Below, in pieces: positions 1-10,275 of a stretch of 64,000 nt of DNA. The translations under genes were made by a program, and so were the position numbers. The DNA lies in the NCBI GenBank assembly GCA_013407085.1, contig JACCGJ010009902.1, positions 62,001 to 126,000 on the forward strand, read 5' to 3'. The notes beneath the pieces are model-generated. The model did no database searches, was not told the DNA's origin, and saw only the letters and a program-made list of their open reading frames with translations. The DNA is from Atriophallophorus winterbourni (lineage: Eukaryota > Platyhelminthes > Trematoda > Plagiorchiida > Microphallidae). Every line of letters begins with the position of its first letter. Position 1 is the stretch's first letter.

Positions 1-141
1 CAAACCTCCAATGCCTTGTAGCTATATCCAATCATGTAAAAGGCTTGAGGAGTCAACCTAGAGGATAAATCCGTAGCCGGAGTCCCGTTAGGCAGTCCGA
101 AATTTTATACTACTTTGCCCTGCAAACTCCTGCGACGGCAT

Positions 142-352
142 CATTGTCCAAACTTACCAGCCTAGCTGTTCCTCTGGTTCCCGTAGTGTCGTGGAGAGGG
201 AGCACTTGCTGCATGGGCAACAGCTAGTTCTCCACTTTGAACTGCCCTGGCGTACATCACAATGCACCAATGGAGATGACACTCCACTCCGCTTCTGTGG
301 ATAATGACACGGAAAGCAGCAGATTCCGGTTAAAGGCTATGGCTCGATTGCT
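142..352 (+). repeat. Left inverted arm of the foldback unit
   Basis: Runs from the gtcattgtccaaactt region to ggctatggctcgattg. Its reverse complement matches 1708-1917 over nearly its whole length. Confidence 0.75.
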
Positions 353-540
353 AGAAGGTGTTCGCAAAAGTACTGGCTTACTTTGTCGTCTTTCGGCGGC
401 AGTCGACATTCCCGTTCCATAAGCCCGCCTCGGGGTAATTCAATCTCGAAGCGCTTGAGTGGATCTCTGTGAAATCCAATGCGTTCAATCAAGTAAAATG
501 TGAGCATTATTTCGTGAAGGGTTTCATTGATTCAGTTTTG
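352..540 (-). pseudogene. Gene-like fragment, truncated copy of 9828-10070
   Basis: The minus strand encodes a broken version of the peptide seen at 9828-10070 (motifs DPLKRFE, ERECRLPP, DDKVSQYFCE). It stops abruptly at the left arm, after the LLAI residues. The same truncated version is at about 14127-14315. Function unknown. Confidence 0.5.
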
Positions 541-611
541 TAAACAATAGTTTAAATGATATAAGCCGCGGTGACCATAATTCTGCTCCGTACGCGGATG
601 CAACATGGGCG

Positions 612-1490
612 TCAACAATAGTTGGTAACACTACTGCAGCGGCCTAGCACTCTATCCAGCATCTGAATCACATCACACATGCGGTAACGGAGATGATCAC
701 TGAACTCGGCTGTGAAGGCCTTCGCAAATCGCGCAGCTAGATTAGGTTCACACATGCAGATGACGTCAATCCTAGGCTTACCAGACAATTTGGCGCGGTG
801 AAATCTCGTGTCGGGAAGCTTCAGTTTTGCACAGACCAGTGAATGATCAGTGTCGCAGTCTGCGCTTTGATATGATCTGGTGAGAAGTACGCTTCCTATA
901 TTAGTGCGCCTAACACGAATAAGATCAAACTGGTGCCAGTGCTTAGAGCGAGGATATTTCCAAGAGAACTTATGCTGTGGATTTGTTTGAAAGAAAGTCT
1001 TACTGGCGCAAAGACTGAACTGTGTGCATAATTCTAAAAGGCTTTGTCCATTTCCATTGGTTTTACCTACACCGAACCTCGAGACAGTTTTGCAAAGACT
1101 CGTAATCTGCACTAACTCTAGCATTGAAATCACCCAAACCACAACACAGTTTCTTTGTGGCACGTTTTTGAGGACTGTTGCGAGGTTGTGATAAAAAGCG
1201 TCGTTTTTAGCAGGCGTCGCAGAAAGCGTCGGTTCGAACGGCAAACCCAACTCCATGCAGTTGAGACTCATCGAAACCCGTTCCTTTTAAAAATATGTGT
1301 GATCTCTTACTGTTAGTATACCAGTGTCTGGTAATCATGTCTCTTGCAGGGCAGCCACGTCGACATTCAGTCTTTTTAGCTTATTGTTAATCACGGCTGA
1401 TTTTCTTACGCCTCTGATATTCGAGACGTCGTCATGAAATCCAGGAAGCACGGTGAGGACGTTCCAGGTTCCCAGTTTCAGAAATGACAT
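612..1490 (-). pseudogene. LINE endonuclease domain remnant (EN-RT family)
   Basis: Reading the minus strand from 1490: a start LKLGTWNV typical of the apurinic endonuclease fold of non-LTR retrotransposons, then VDVAALQET, then after stops and a deletion QTNPQHKFSWKYPRSKHWHQ and the terminal ADCDTDHSLVCAKL block with the catalytic SDH-like DH. At least two stop codons and loss of the middle of the domain make it dead. The family is the one often annotated as craniofacial development protein 2-like in animal genomes. The RT part is absent here; a related RT lies at 54056-55400. Confidence 0.75.
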
Positions 1491-1707
1491 TTGTTATTTT
1501 AGTAGTTCGTTTCGCAGGTGCGGAAAAACAGTCAACTTGCCGGTTGATTCCTAATCCTTATGCACCCAATGACGATAGCTCACTGTGGCGAGACGGCGCC
1601 ATATTGGCTGGAGGCTGTCCAGCTTGAAGCGGGCTGTAGCCGTCAAATGAGACCTAAAAGTCTCTCCCACCGTCGGAAGCAGCCCCAGACGCTGAGCTCT
1701 ACGTCAA

Positions 1708-1917
1708 TCGAGCCATAGCCTTTAACCGGAATCTGCTGCTTCGAGTGTTATTATCCACAGAAGCGGAGTGGAGTGTCCTCTCCATTGGTGCGTTGTGATG
1801 TACGCCAAGGCAGTTCAAAGTGGAGAACTAGCTGTTGCCCATGCAGCAAGTGCTCCTTCTCCACGACACTACGGGAACCAGAGGAACAGCTAGGCTGATA
1901 AGTTTGGACAATGATGC
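1708..1917 (-). repeat. Right inverted arm of the foldback unit
   Basis: Reverse-complement match to 142-352; ends where the BEL/Pao terminal sequence (aaactattccccag) begins. Confidence 0.75.
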
Positions 1918-2047
1918 AGGACAGACAGAAACTATTCCCCAGTGACGATTCGGTCGCTACAGTACTCAATGTTGGAATTCGATTTGGACCGTATTTGTCT
2001 CAATTTGAGAAAATACAGTACTCAACGTCAAATTCGCTGACGTCAAT

Positions 2048-3382
2048 ATGCCTGTTACCCGCAGTTTTGTAGAAAAGATGAAATCTTCCCAACAGTTGGT
2101 CGATAATGGAACGGAAGACACCGCAGTTGAGCGCATTTATTGTTCTGTTGAGGGCTCTCAAGATTGCTTAAGGGGTTCAACGATAGAATCAAACATCCTT
2201 TTTCGTAAGGCTGAACTGCGCCTTGAACTCCTAAAATAGTCGCAGGAAACACTCGAAATGCAGCACAAACTGAAATTGCTTGAGGCGGTACAGGAGGTTG
2301 AAATGGCTGGGATTGCTGCTTCTGCATCCGACGATGCAGATTCACACTTGCAAGATATTGATACCGATCGAAAGGTTGCAAGTTATCTTGCGCATTGTGG
2401 GAATCGAAAGGCAGAAGTAGCTGACTACCCTCGTTTGGAGGTTGAAGATTTTGTTCCTAATAAAAAGCCCGGTAGTTTACCAAAATGTGACCTTCCGAAA
2501 ATAGAAATGATGTCTTTTGATGGTTCAGCTAGCACCTACTGGAAATGTTTTCGTCAGTTCGAGAACTATGTGGAGTCTAGAACTCGTGATGACGGACAGA
2601 GAGTTCTATATTGGCTACATTATTGCTGAGCTATAGCAAAGGAAGCTATAGAAGAGTGTGTCATGCTGCCACCTGAACGTGCGTATAAGCGGGCGAGATC
2701 AATCCTGAAGGACCTCTTCGGGCAACCGCATACAATAGCGAAATCCATGCTGGATGGACTGTTCAGTGAGTTTGAAGCAGCACCTTACAGTCCGCGACGA
2801 TTGTCACACATGGTGACAAAAATTAATAATTGCCAAATTGATTTTGAGCAAATGAACTACACTGCGGACCTTAATTCATCGATCGTGCTTGAACGCTTGC
2901 TCCGCACACTTCCTCTGTATCTACAGCAGCAGTGGGCTGAGAACGTCGAGCAGCGTACCTGCGAAGGCCGAGAGCCGAATTTCTCGGATTTGATACGCTT
3001 TATTAGTCTACGGGCGAAGGTTGCTAACATCCGGTTCGGTCAATTAGTTGAGCAAAATCACAAGGGTAAGAACGCTTACACGAGTGAAACTGGTAATAAA
3101 CCAGTCGTGAATAAAAAGCAAACCTTTGCTCAGTGGCGTGCAGACGACACAAGGAAGATTGGAAATCCAGGATGCCCAACCTGGTGTGGTACTCATGGAT
3201 TGGCATCTTGCAAAGTCTTCATAACCGCCGACTGCGAGACACGTTGGAAAAAGGTGAAGCAGTGTCACCTGTGTTTCAAATGCCTGAAGGCTGGTCATGA
3301 CAAGAAATTTTGTCGTGTCACTAATTCATGTCAGGTCATTGGCTGTAAGGCTTCTCACCACACTGCTGCATTGGGAACCTAA
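2048..3382 (+). pseudogene. BEL/Pao gag, broken
   Basis: Would form the capsid/nucleocapsid of the element. From ATG 2048 the frame stops at 2237-2239 (TAG), resumes at 2258, stops at 2627-2629 (TGA) and resumes to 3382. It contains the DUF1759-type Gag block (FDGSASTYWKCFRQFE, then LKDLFGQPHTIAKSML) and a cysteine/histidine knuckle region (CHLCFKCLKAGH, FCR, CQVIGCKASHH). The first stop is shared with the copy at 15859, so it predates their split. Confidence 0.8.
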
Positions 3383-3399
3383 GGTCCAGTTTCACGTTG

Positions 3400-4230
3400 A
3401 AAGCAAAACAGTGAGCATGACGAACTGTGGGCAAGTTGTCTCTATGTGGGTATTACCTGTTCGCTTGGTAGGACCTGGAGGTTTTTCGGAAGCATACGCA
3501 TTTCTTGATTCTGGTTCTGATACGACAGTCGTTTGTCGTGTAGTCGCTGAAAAACTTGGACTTGAGATGCAAGCTTCAGAAACTGGCATTACGTAGTACC
3601 TCTTTCCTGTAAGGATAGTGTCCCCAAACTGGCCAGTAATCTGTCAGTCGCGTTTGAAAGGATAATGAGTCTGAGGAGCCGTTTCCTAGAAGATCCTCAA
3701 TTTTGTCTAAAATACGCAGAAGTGATGAATGCCAACGTGACCAAAGGGTATGCAAGGAAGGTTGGACCGTATGTTGCCGAGCGTAATCGGCCCTTGTGGG
3801 ATCTACCTCATCACGCTGTGCTGACCCCAAAAATTCAGAAAAACGTCGGATCGTACTGGATTGTGCTGCCAAATTTCATGGGTTTTCACTGAACGATATG
3901 CTGTGCCAGGGCCCTGATACAACAGCGAATCTGGTTACCGTGCTTTTGCGCTTCAGGATAGGTCAGGTAGCTCTAGCTGCAGACATTGAGGAAATGTTCA
4001 TGCAAGTTAAGGTACCTGACAAAGATCTATCGGCATTACGATTTCTGTGGTGGGATGATGCGGATGTCGAAAAAGATCCGGTCGAATTTGAGATGACAGC
4101 TCATCCATTCGGAGCTACGTCTTCCCCATTCTGCGCCAATTATGCTCTTCGAAAGACCGCAATGGATTTCGCTGGTGATTATGATGAATTTACCCAACGT
4201 GCTGTTATGGAAAATTTTATGTTGATGATT
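3400..4230 (+). pseudogene. BEL/Pao protease and reverse transcriptase, broken
   Basis: The protease shows the LDSGSDTTVV active-site block at about 3506-3535. A deletion then joins it to the RT near 3600-3660. RT motifs: PLWDLPHHAV, the ADIEEMF block carrying the first catalytic aspartate, and HPFGATSSPFCANYAL. Where the YxDD box should be the reading frame gives a degraded ENFMLMIVW, so the second catalytic pair is lost. Confidence 0.75.
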
Positions 4231-4471
4231 GTTTGGTATCATTTGACTGCTCTATTGTCGCCAAGAAATTCGTTGACCAATGTCGACATATGCTTTCTCG
4301 AGGCGGCTTCCATTTAAGGAAGTGGGTGTCAAACGATAAACGTTTGTTAAAAGACCTGCCGAGTTCAGATTGTGCCACATTTACGGTCAATATGAGTAAT
4401 TCATACGATCATGTGCATGGAGCATTGGGTTTGCAATGGAACGCGGATAGCGACGTCTTTGAATTTCGATT

Positions 4472-5322
4472 CAACCTACCCGAGAGGCCAATGACTCGTC
4501 GTGGTATACTATCGGCTGTGTCATTTTTTACGACCCTTCGGGACTTTTGTCTCCACTTTGCCTTCCTCCATAGATGCTACTTCAAACACGCTGCAAATCC
4601 GGTCTTAGATGGAACTAACCTATTTGTGAGGCTGATGAAGTTGGTTGGAACGATTGGTTACGGTTAGTCAATGTCATTCAAACCTACCCGAGAGGCCAAT
4701 GACTCGTCGTGGTATACTATCGGCTGTGTCATTTTTTACGACCCGTTGGGACTTTTGTCTCCACTTTGCCTTCCTCCAAGGATTCAGCAGCGGCTGCGTT
4801 GTTTGGAATCGGTTGGTTTGAATTATTTTGGACCTTTCTCAGTCAAACGTGGTCGTTCGATTGAGAAAATGTATGGCTGTGTCTCCACTTGTCTACGTGT
4901 TCAAGCAGTTCATATTGAAGTTGCACACTCGCTCACTACAGATTCGTTCATCATGGCGATGATGCGTTTCGTTAGCAGGCGACACAATCCCGTTGAGATT
5001 GACAGCAACAATGGCACGAATTTTGTAGGGTCCGTTCGGGAGCTGAAAGAGCATATTCAAAGGCTCGATAACCACATGATCGCTAATCGTCTGGCTGTTC
5101 ATCATATCCACCCCCCCTAAGCCAATGACTCGTCGTGGTATACTATCGGCTGTGTCATTTTTTACGACCCGTTTGGACTTTTGTCTCCACTTTGCCTTCC
5201 TCCAAAGATGCCACTTCAAACACTCTGCAAATCGGGTCTTAGATTAGACCAACCTATTCGTGAGGCTGATGACGTTTGTTGGAACGATTGGTTACGGATA
5301 GTCAATGTCATTCAAACCGTAT
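4472..5322 (+). repeat. Directly repeated ~200-bp block inside BEL/Pao pol
   Basis: The sequence around aggccaatgactcgtcgtgg to ttgccttcctcc occurs three times, starting about 4472, 4680 and 5121. The first and third copies continue for another ~110 bases of shared sequence; the middle copy is joined instead to an integrase block. Confidence 0.85.
4779..5118 (+). pseudogene. Duplicated BEL/Pao integrase core fragment
   Basis: Matches 6406-6750 closely. Encodes GLNYFGPFSVKRGRS and NNGTNFVGSVRELKEH. Family members normally have D in DYFGPF and in SDNGTNF; here both are asparagine (NYFGPF, SNNGTNF), so the catalytic triad is gone. It sits ahead of RNase H, out of normal order. Confidence 0.75.
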
Positions 5323-6246
5323 ATGTGTCAAGGTGTGTCAGATGTGCCGATAACAACTCTCAATGTAACTTTCAGCTGCCTATATTCGCCGTTGCCTCAT
5401 AGACAGGGCACGGTACTGTAGCATACGCTAAACACATTTCAAGTGAAAACGAATGTCGAAATTGTATTCTTTTTGGAAAATCCAGAGTAGCTCCTTTGAA
5501 AACTGTCACTGTTCCCCACCTCGAGCTCAATGGTGCAGTATTGGCTGTTTTTGGACTGATTCGATGATAGTCATGCACTATATACGCGCCACTACTTCCA
5601 GATTCTGTACGTTCGTCGCCAACCGCCTAGCGATTATACATCAGTATACCGATTCATCACAGTGGAGTCATGTAAATTCAGGTGAAAATTTTACAAGGGC
5701 ATACGTTCGAAATTTGAGTTGGAGCGATGTTTGACAGGCCCTGTTGTATGGCCAGAGCGAACATTTCTGAACCTGGATACAAACACAGATCATTCTCCGG
5801 AACTAGAATACAAAAGGGTTAATATAACATCTTCAAATAGCTCACTAGAATATGGTTTGAATGCTGTCGTCAACTATCACTCTAGTTAATCGAAGTTGCT
5901 CAGGAGTATTGCATGGCTGACAAGGTTTGTTGATTACCTAAATCTGAAGTCACCGGAGCGGAATTCGTTGAGATCACTGTCTGCAATCACAGTATCCGAA
6001 CTGCGAAATGCAGAAAGAAAAGTAATCATGTTCGTGCAGCAGGAAGTGTTTGCTGATGAGCTTGCAAACTATGAAACGAATGCCTGAGGCATCGCAGATT
6101 TGCAAAGTTCAACCCGAGAGTCCTGGATGGAGTCTTATGTGTTGGTGGACACTTAAATTATTCCAGTTATCCTGCGGCTTTTCGTACCCTAATTATCAAA
6201 CCCTCGCGGCATACTGTCACCGAACTCATCATCCGGCATTTTCATG

Positions 6247-7200
6247 AAATTGAAGGTCATTGTGGCATGGCTCATGTGCAGAATTTAATACGCAGACAAT
6301 TTTGGATACTTCAAAAGAGGACGCGCAGTAAAAAGAGTGATAGGGAAGTGCACCTGGTGTCGTAAAAGACTGGCAGTCGAGTGTGAACAGATGATGTCTC
6401 CACTTCCATTGGCTCGGATTCAGCAGGGGCTGCGTTGTTTTGAATAGGTTGGTTTGGATTATTTTGGACCTTTCCCAGTCAAACTTGGTCGTTCGGTTGA
6501 GAAAAGGTATGGCTGTGTCTCCACTTGTCTACGTGTTCAAGCGGTTCATATTGAAGTTGCACACTCGCTCACTACAGATTCGTTCATCATGGCGATGATA
6601 CGTTTCGTAAGCAGGCGACAGAATCCCGTCTAGATTCACAGCAACAATGTCACGAATTTTGTAGGGTCCGTTCGGGAGCTGAGAGAGCATATTCAAAGGC
6701 TCGATAACCACATGATCGCTAATCGTCTGGCTGTTCATCATATCATGTGCGAAGCAGAACGTATATCGAATGATCGACCTGTGGTGCCACCGTCATTGGA
6801 TAGCCGCGACGATGGACCTCTGACTCCAAACCATCTTCTGTTGATACTAAGCAACATGGGGATCCCTTCTGATGCTAGTTTACGTGATCGGTATACGCGT
6901 CAGTGGAAGCAAGTGAGTTATCTCACTGGGACCTTTTGGAATCGATGGATCGAGGAGTATCTCCCAACCTTGCAAATGAGGCACAAATGGTTGAAGCCAG
7001 AGACAAACTTAAAAAAAGCGATGTCGTACTGCTAGTGAGTGACCAAGTCCCAAAGGAAAAGTAGCCACTAGGGTTGGTGTTCGAATGTAACGATAGTGGA
7101 GATAGATTAGTTCAAAGAGTCACCGTGCGCTCATCCGCAGGAATCTTGGAGCGTGACGTTAGGAAGCTTTGTTTGCTTGAGGGTGCCGAGTAGTGTAGCG
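6247..7200 (+). pseudogene. BEL/Pao integrase and C-terminal DUF5641 region, broken
   Basis: Starts with the HHCC-type GHCGMAHVQNLIRRQFWI block (about 6250-6310), then a second integrase-core copy, then a readable C-terminal region from 6742: LTPNHLLLILSNMG, LSGTFWNRW-like TGTFWNRWIEEYLP, LLVSDQVPKEK, and RSSAGILERDVRKLCLLEG. Several stops. This is the usual end of Pao polyproteins. Confidence 0.75.
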
Positions 7201-7745
7201 GTAGGGTGGGGAATAGGGTGTACCTGAGGTGTCGGGCCCGGGGGCTGGTGCTCAAGGTGGGAGGCAGGTTTTCGGATCTGCTGACCCCAAAAATACCACC
7301 AAGCATTCAGTCTGCCGGTTGCTACGAAGACAAACGTTGATTACACTGAATGCAAATGTTTTAAGTGGGAGGCGGGTCTTCGGGTCTGCCAACTCCGGAG
7401 ATACCACCAAACATTTGATCGTCGAGTCGCTGTCATGGGTCGCGCAGGTACACGGGTCGGGTAGCCAGGTAGATGAGAGCCCCGCAGTTCAGTGTTTGTG
7501 TTTCTACTTGCTTTTCAGATTTGCGAGAATATTAGTGGGCGGTGTATGGATCCGCGTTGATGTCTTGAAAATTCCTCTTTCGGTCCTGCAAGATCAAACG
7601 AACTGGAGAAATTTGTTTCCCACCCTACACCCGTGTTCCTCATCAAGTTTTTGTGTCACTCTTGTTATAAGAATCTCGTGTCTTGTAGCACGCAACTAGT
7701 TCCCGTGAAACAAAACTATTCCGCAGTGACGATTTGGTCGCTACA
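7201..7745 (+). repeat. Putative 3' LTR remnant of BEL/Pao copy 1
   Basis: Lies directly after the Pol C-terminus and ends with the ~30 bases shared with 1927-1957. It contains an imperfect internal tandem repeat (7259-7320 and 7366-7425, both with gggaggc, tcttcgg or tttcgg, and ataccaccaa). The left boundary is not fixed because no intact 5' LTR is available for comparison. Confidence 0.5.
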
Positions 7746-7877
7746 TGCACCATTGCAGAAAATGAATTGTGTCACGCGAAAACCCGGAATAATCCATTGA
7801 TATATAAGTGCACGTTAATTACGAATTAAAAAAACTGTTATATTAATCAAACACTTGAGTTTTACGTATGAAATATC

Positions 7878-7947
7878 GCCCACTTCCCGTTTCTGACTGT
7901 GCGGCACTTTGCCTGGATCAGGCTTGTGCTTTCATACCAACCATACC
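7878..7947 (+). repeat. SINE-like repeat, 3' end
   Basis: Last ~65 bases of the window's SINE family (ctgactgtgcggcactttgc, ggatcaggcttgtgctttca), 5' truncated. Confidence 0.8.
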
Positions 7948-8045
7948 TGGTCATTCCCACGAGACGTGACACGCTGTTGGCGGTTAGGTCAAATAAGTGG
8001 TGGTAGTTTGACTTATGCTCAATCATGTTCCCTGTCCTGACTATC

Positions 8046-8088
8046 ACCCTTGGTCTGACAAAGCTTTTGTATGAGAAGTGAAACGTTA
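8046..8088 (+). ncRNA. Hammerhead-ribozyme-like motif, degraded
   Basis: ACCCTTGGT hairpin, then CTGACAAA, a GCTTTTG/GAGAAGT stem and GAAAC. The core G8 is A, so activity is unlikely. Same layout as the better motif at 58415. Confidence 0.4.
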
Positions 8089-8997
8089 GCCATAAACTAA
8101 TCAAACCGATTGCACTCAAATGTCTTTGCATTATGAATACACGATCGGTCCCAAACATATTCCAACCGATTGCTAACACAAAATAAGTTATCTAGTCACG
8201 CCAGTTTTAATTGAGATCGTAATTTTCAATCTGTTATGGCTTGCAAACTAAATTAAACCAAAATATTAGTAAATTGATGTAAATAATCTTTTATTTGTAA
8301 TGTGTAAACTTATCAAAACCGATTATATTTCCATCAGTTTCAGACTTAATTTTTATCAACCTGTAACAATTTAAGATTGTACTCAATCATTGCATCCTGA
8401 GGAACTAATATGGACAACAGAGCGTGCCTATTACCCAAGTGAACGTTATTTCTACTTTGTAACTGCAGTAATTGATAGTGGGTTAGAAACACAATTAGTG
8501 AATACTATTCTCGAAGATGAATCATGACATGTTAGATTATAACAACTTTTATGCAGTTCTAAAAGCGTATTTTTCTCTATTGTGCCCTCGCATGTTTAGC
8601 TGCGTTATTCAAATAATAAATCGTAGTGTATTTATTTAATCAAATCAAGAAGCTTTTCAAAATACTAATGCATTATTTTGTTCATGCGTTTCAACATTTG
8701 ATCTGAACTGGTAGAGAACCAGTAGAAGTCTCTTTTTTGTCAAAAATCAATTTCGACACCTCATATATCTGATCATGTTTTTCACTTCACTAGGGCTCTG
8801 GATACAGCAATTTGTTATCTCGGTTTACTGATCGATACCACTTTCTTTACGTTCATTGCTTGATTCAGATGAATCAGTTTTTGTCAAAACATAAAAGTAG
8901 TAGTTCGAAAGTTCAATCTACAGATGGTGACTCGATAGAATTAACACAAAATAATGCAAAGAAACTTGAGTGCAATCGGTTAGAGTAGATTTTCGGT

Positions 8998-9038
8998 AAC
9001 GTTTCACTGCTGACACAGAAGATTTGTCCGACCAAGGT
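8998..9038 (-). ncRNA. Hammerhead-like motif, degraded
   Basis: On the minus strand: CTTGGT, CGGACAAA in place of CTGACGA, then a stem and GTGAAACGTTACC. Core mutated. Confidence 0.35.
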
Positions 9039-9529
9039 TGATAGTCAGGACAGAAAACATGATTAAGTAGTAGTCAACCCACCACCACTTATATGACCTT
9101 ACCGATAAAAGGCCTATATTACGCCTACAGTGTGTCACGTCTCGTGTGAATGACCAGCGTGATAGTCAGGACAGAAAACATGATTAATTAGTAGTCAACC
9201 CTCCATTACTTATATTACCTTACCGATAAAAAGCCTATATTACGCCTACAGTGTGTCACGTCTCGTGGGAATGACCAGGATCGGTGCCATTCCCAATATT
9301 TTAGGATTTATTTTTCACGGTTCTATTACAGTTAAACATTCGTTGCATGCCATCGATGTTATGTTGTCCTTGATGATTATCTCTGGCAGCTTATCAGGTT
9401 CAAGTTGTCATCGCATTAATATCATCCCTGAAGCGTTTCCTTGATGTGAAGGTCTCCTATTTATTTGAACCATCTTATCCTGCATATCGTCTAATCCCAG
9501 AGAGCAAATTACCACTTTTACAAATTTTC

Positions 9530-10070
9530 TCTATCGAACCACGTTAAATCAAAACCGATATACAGCATGGGAATGATTATGATGGCGAATAACATCGTGC
9601 ATGTAAGCACTACCGATTGCTTCACTTCAAGGCTGAATGCGTAGACTGGCGTGTATTGATCAACCTCCGAACGTTTCTTCTCCACCAGTTGTTGATGATA
9701 TTCGACGGATGTGGCGTATTAAAATGACGGAGCCATGGCGATCAGCTGACACGCCAACGTGACTAGACGGATTGCCCAAAGTCGATTGATTATAAATATT
9801 GTTGGCATGGAAATCAGCGCCATCATTTCAAACAACAAGATCCAGCGTGCCATCACGTGAAAAGAATACGCTCAATTCGTACTTTTGATTACCGCGTTCC
9901 ACAATTGTCGTAATTGCTAGAAGGTTTTCGCAAAAGTACTGGCTTACTTTGTCGTCTTCCGGCGGCAGTCGACATTCCCTTTCTATAAGTTCGCCTCGGG
10001 GTAATTCATTCTCAAAGCGCTTGAGTGGATCTGTGTGAAATACAATGCGTTTGATCAAGTGTGTGAGCAT
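9530..10070 (-). pseudogene. Gene-like fragment, possible transmembrane protein, unknown
   Basis: From 10070 the minus strand reads 80 residues without a stop (motifs HTDPLKRFENELPRGE, LPPEDDKVSQYFCENLL, RGNQKYELSVFFSRDGTLDL). After a one-base frame change near 9830 a hydrophobic stretch follows (EMMALISMPTIFIINRLW, VTLACQLIAMAP) and, beyond a stop, a second one (VVLTCTMLFAIIIIPMLYIG). This looks like a soluble domain followed by two membrane helices. I do not recognise the protein. It is joined upstream to a LINE endonuclease tail, and truncated copies sit at about 352-540 and 14127-14315. It may be a captured host exon, a retrocopy, or an unknown element ORF. Confidence 0.45.
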
Positions 10071-10079
10071 TATTCCGTT

Positions 10080-10275
10080 AAGGGTTTCATTGATTTAGTT
10101 TTGTAAACAATTGATTAATTGGTTTAAGCCGTGGTGACTATAATTCTGCTCCGTACGCAGATGCAAGACGGGCATCAACAATAGTTGGCAACACTACTGC
10201 AGTGGCCTAGCACTCTATCCAGTGTGTGAATCACATCACCCATGCGGTAACGGAGATGATCACCGAACACTATGT
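10080..10275 (-). pseudogene. LINE endonuclease tail fragment
   Basis: Minus strand encodes DHLRYRMGDVIHTLDRVLG, matching 620-710 and 14395-14485. Joined to the gene-like fragment exactly as in the other two copies. Confidence 0.6.

Larger units (their letters stand above)
1..1917. repeat. Foldback composite repeat with LINE remnant, copy 1 (left end outside window)
   Basis: About 210-base arms at 142-352 and 1708-1917 are inverted copies of each other, differing at few positions. Between them lie a gene-like fragment (about 352-540, minus) and a LINE endonuclease remnant (minus). The whole unit recurs at 13776-15700, and one arm recurs alone, inverted, at 50157-50700. The right arm is cut by the BEL/Pao element starting about 1920. 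In the LINE orientation the right arm sits where a 5' UTR would be, so each arm may be a LINE 5' region; the inverted pairing is then an accident of two opposite insertions rather than a DNA transposon. Confidence 0.6.
4233..5734 (+). pseudogene. BEL/Pao RT C-terminus, Pao A17-type region and RNase H, rearranged
   Basis: Motifs in order: GALGLQWNADSDVFEF with RPMTRRGILS (Pao A17-type block), and after an inserted duplicate region, CFWTDSMIVMHYI with FVANRLAIIHQYTD and QWSHVNSGEN (RNase H end). Stops and frame changes throughout. The stretch is interrupted by the duplicated integrase block at 4779-5118. Confidence 0.65.
1921..7745 (+). mobile_element. BEL/Pao LTR retrotransposon, copy 1, degenerate and rearranged
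   Basis: Domains occur in BEL/Pao order: Gag with cysteine knuckle, aspartic protease, RT, Pao peptidase/RNase H, integrase zinc finger and core, then the C-terminal Pao domain (DUF5641). A 30-odd base stretch at about 1927-1957 (aaactattccccagtgacga, then ggtcgctac) recurs at about 7710-7740, which I read as the common right end of 5' and 3' LTRs. The 5' LTR is otherwise missing, replaced by the foldback unit. Many stops, frameshifts, an internal deletion between protease and RT, and a repeated integrase block make it non-functional. Confidence 0.8.
7930..9440. repeat. Hammerhead-like foldback repeat, copy 1
   Basis: 7940-8130 is an inverted partner of about 8960-9160. The right part, 8390-9440, recurs at 12025-12785 and 17300-18127. 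Within it a ~90-base sub-block (gatagtcaggacagaaaaca to gtgtgtcacgtctcgtg) is tandemly duplicated (9040-9150 and 9160-9275). No coding capacity seen. Each arm carries a degraded hammerhead-ribozyme-like core. Confidence 0.7.
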
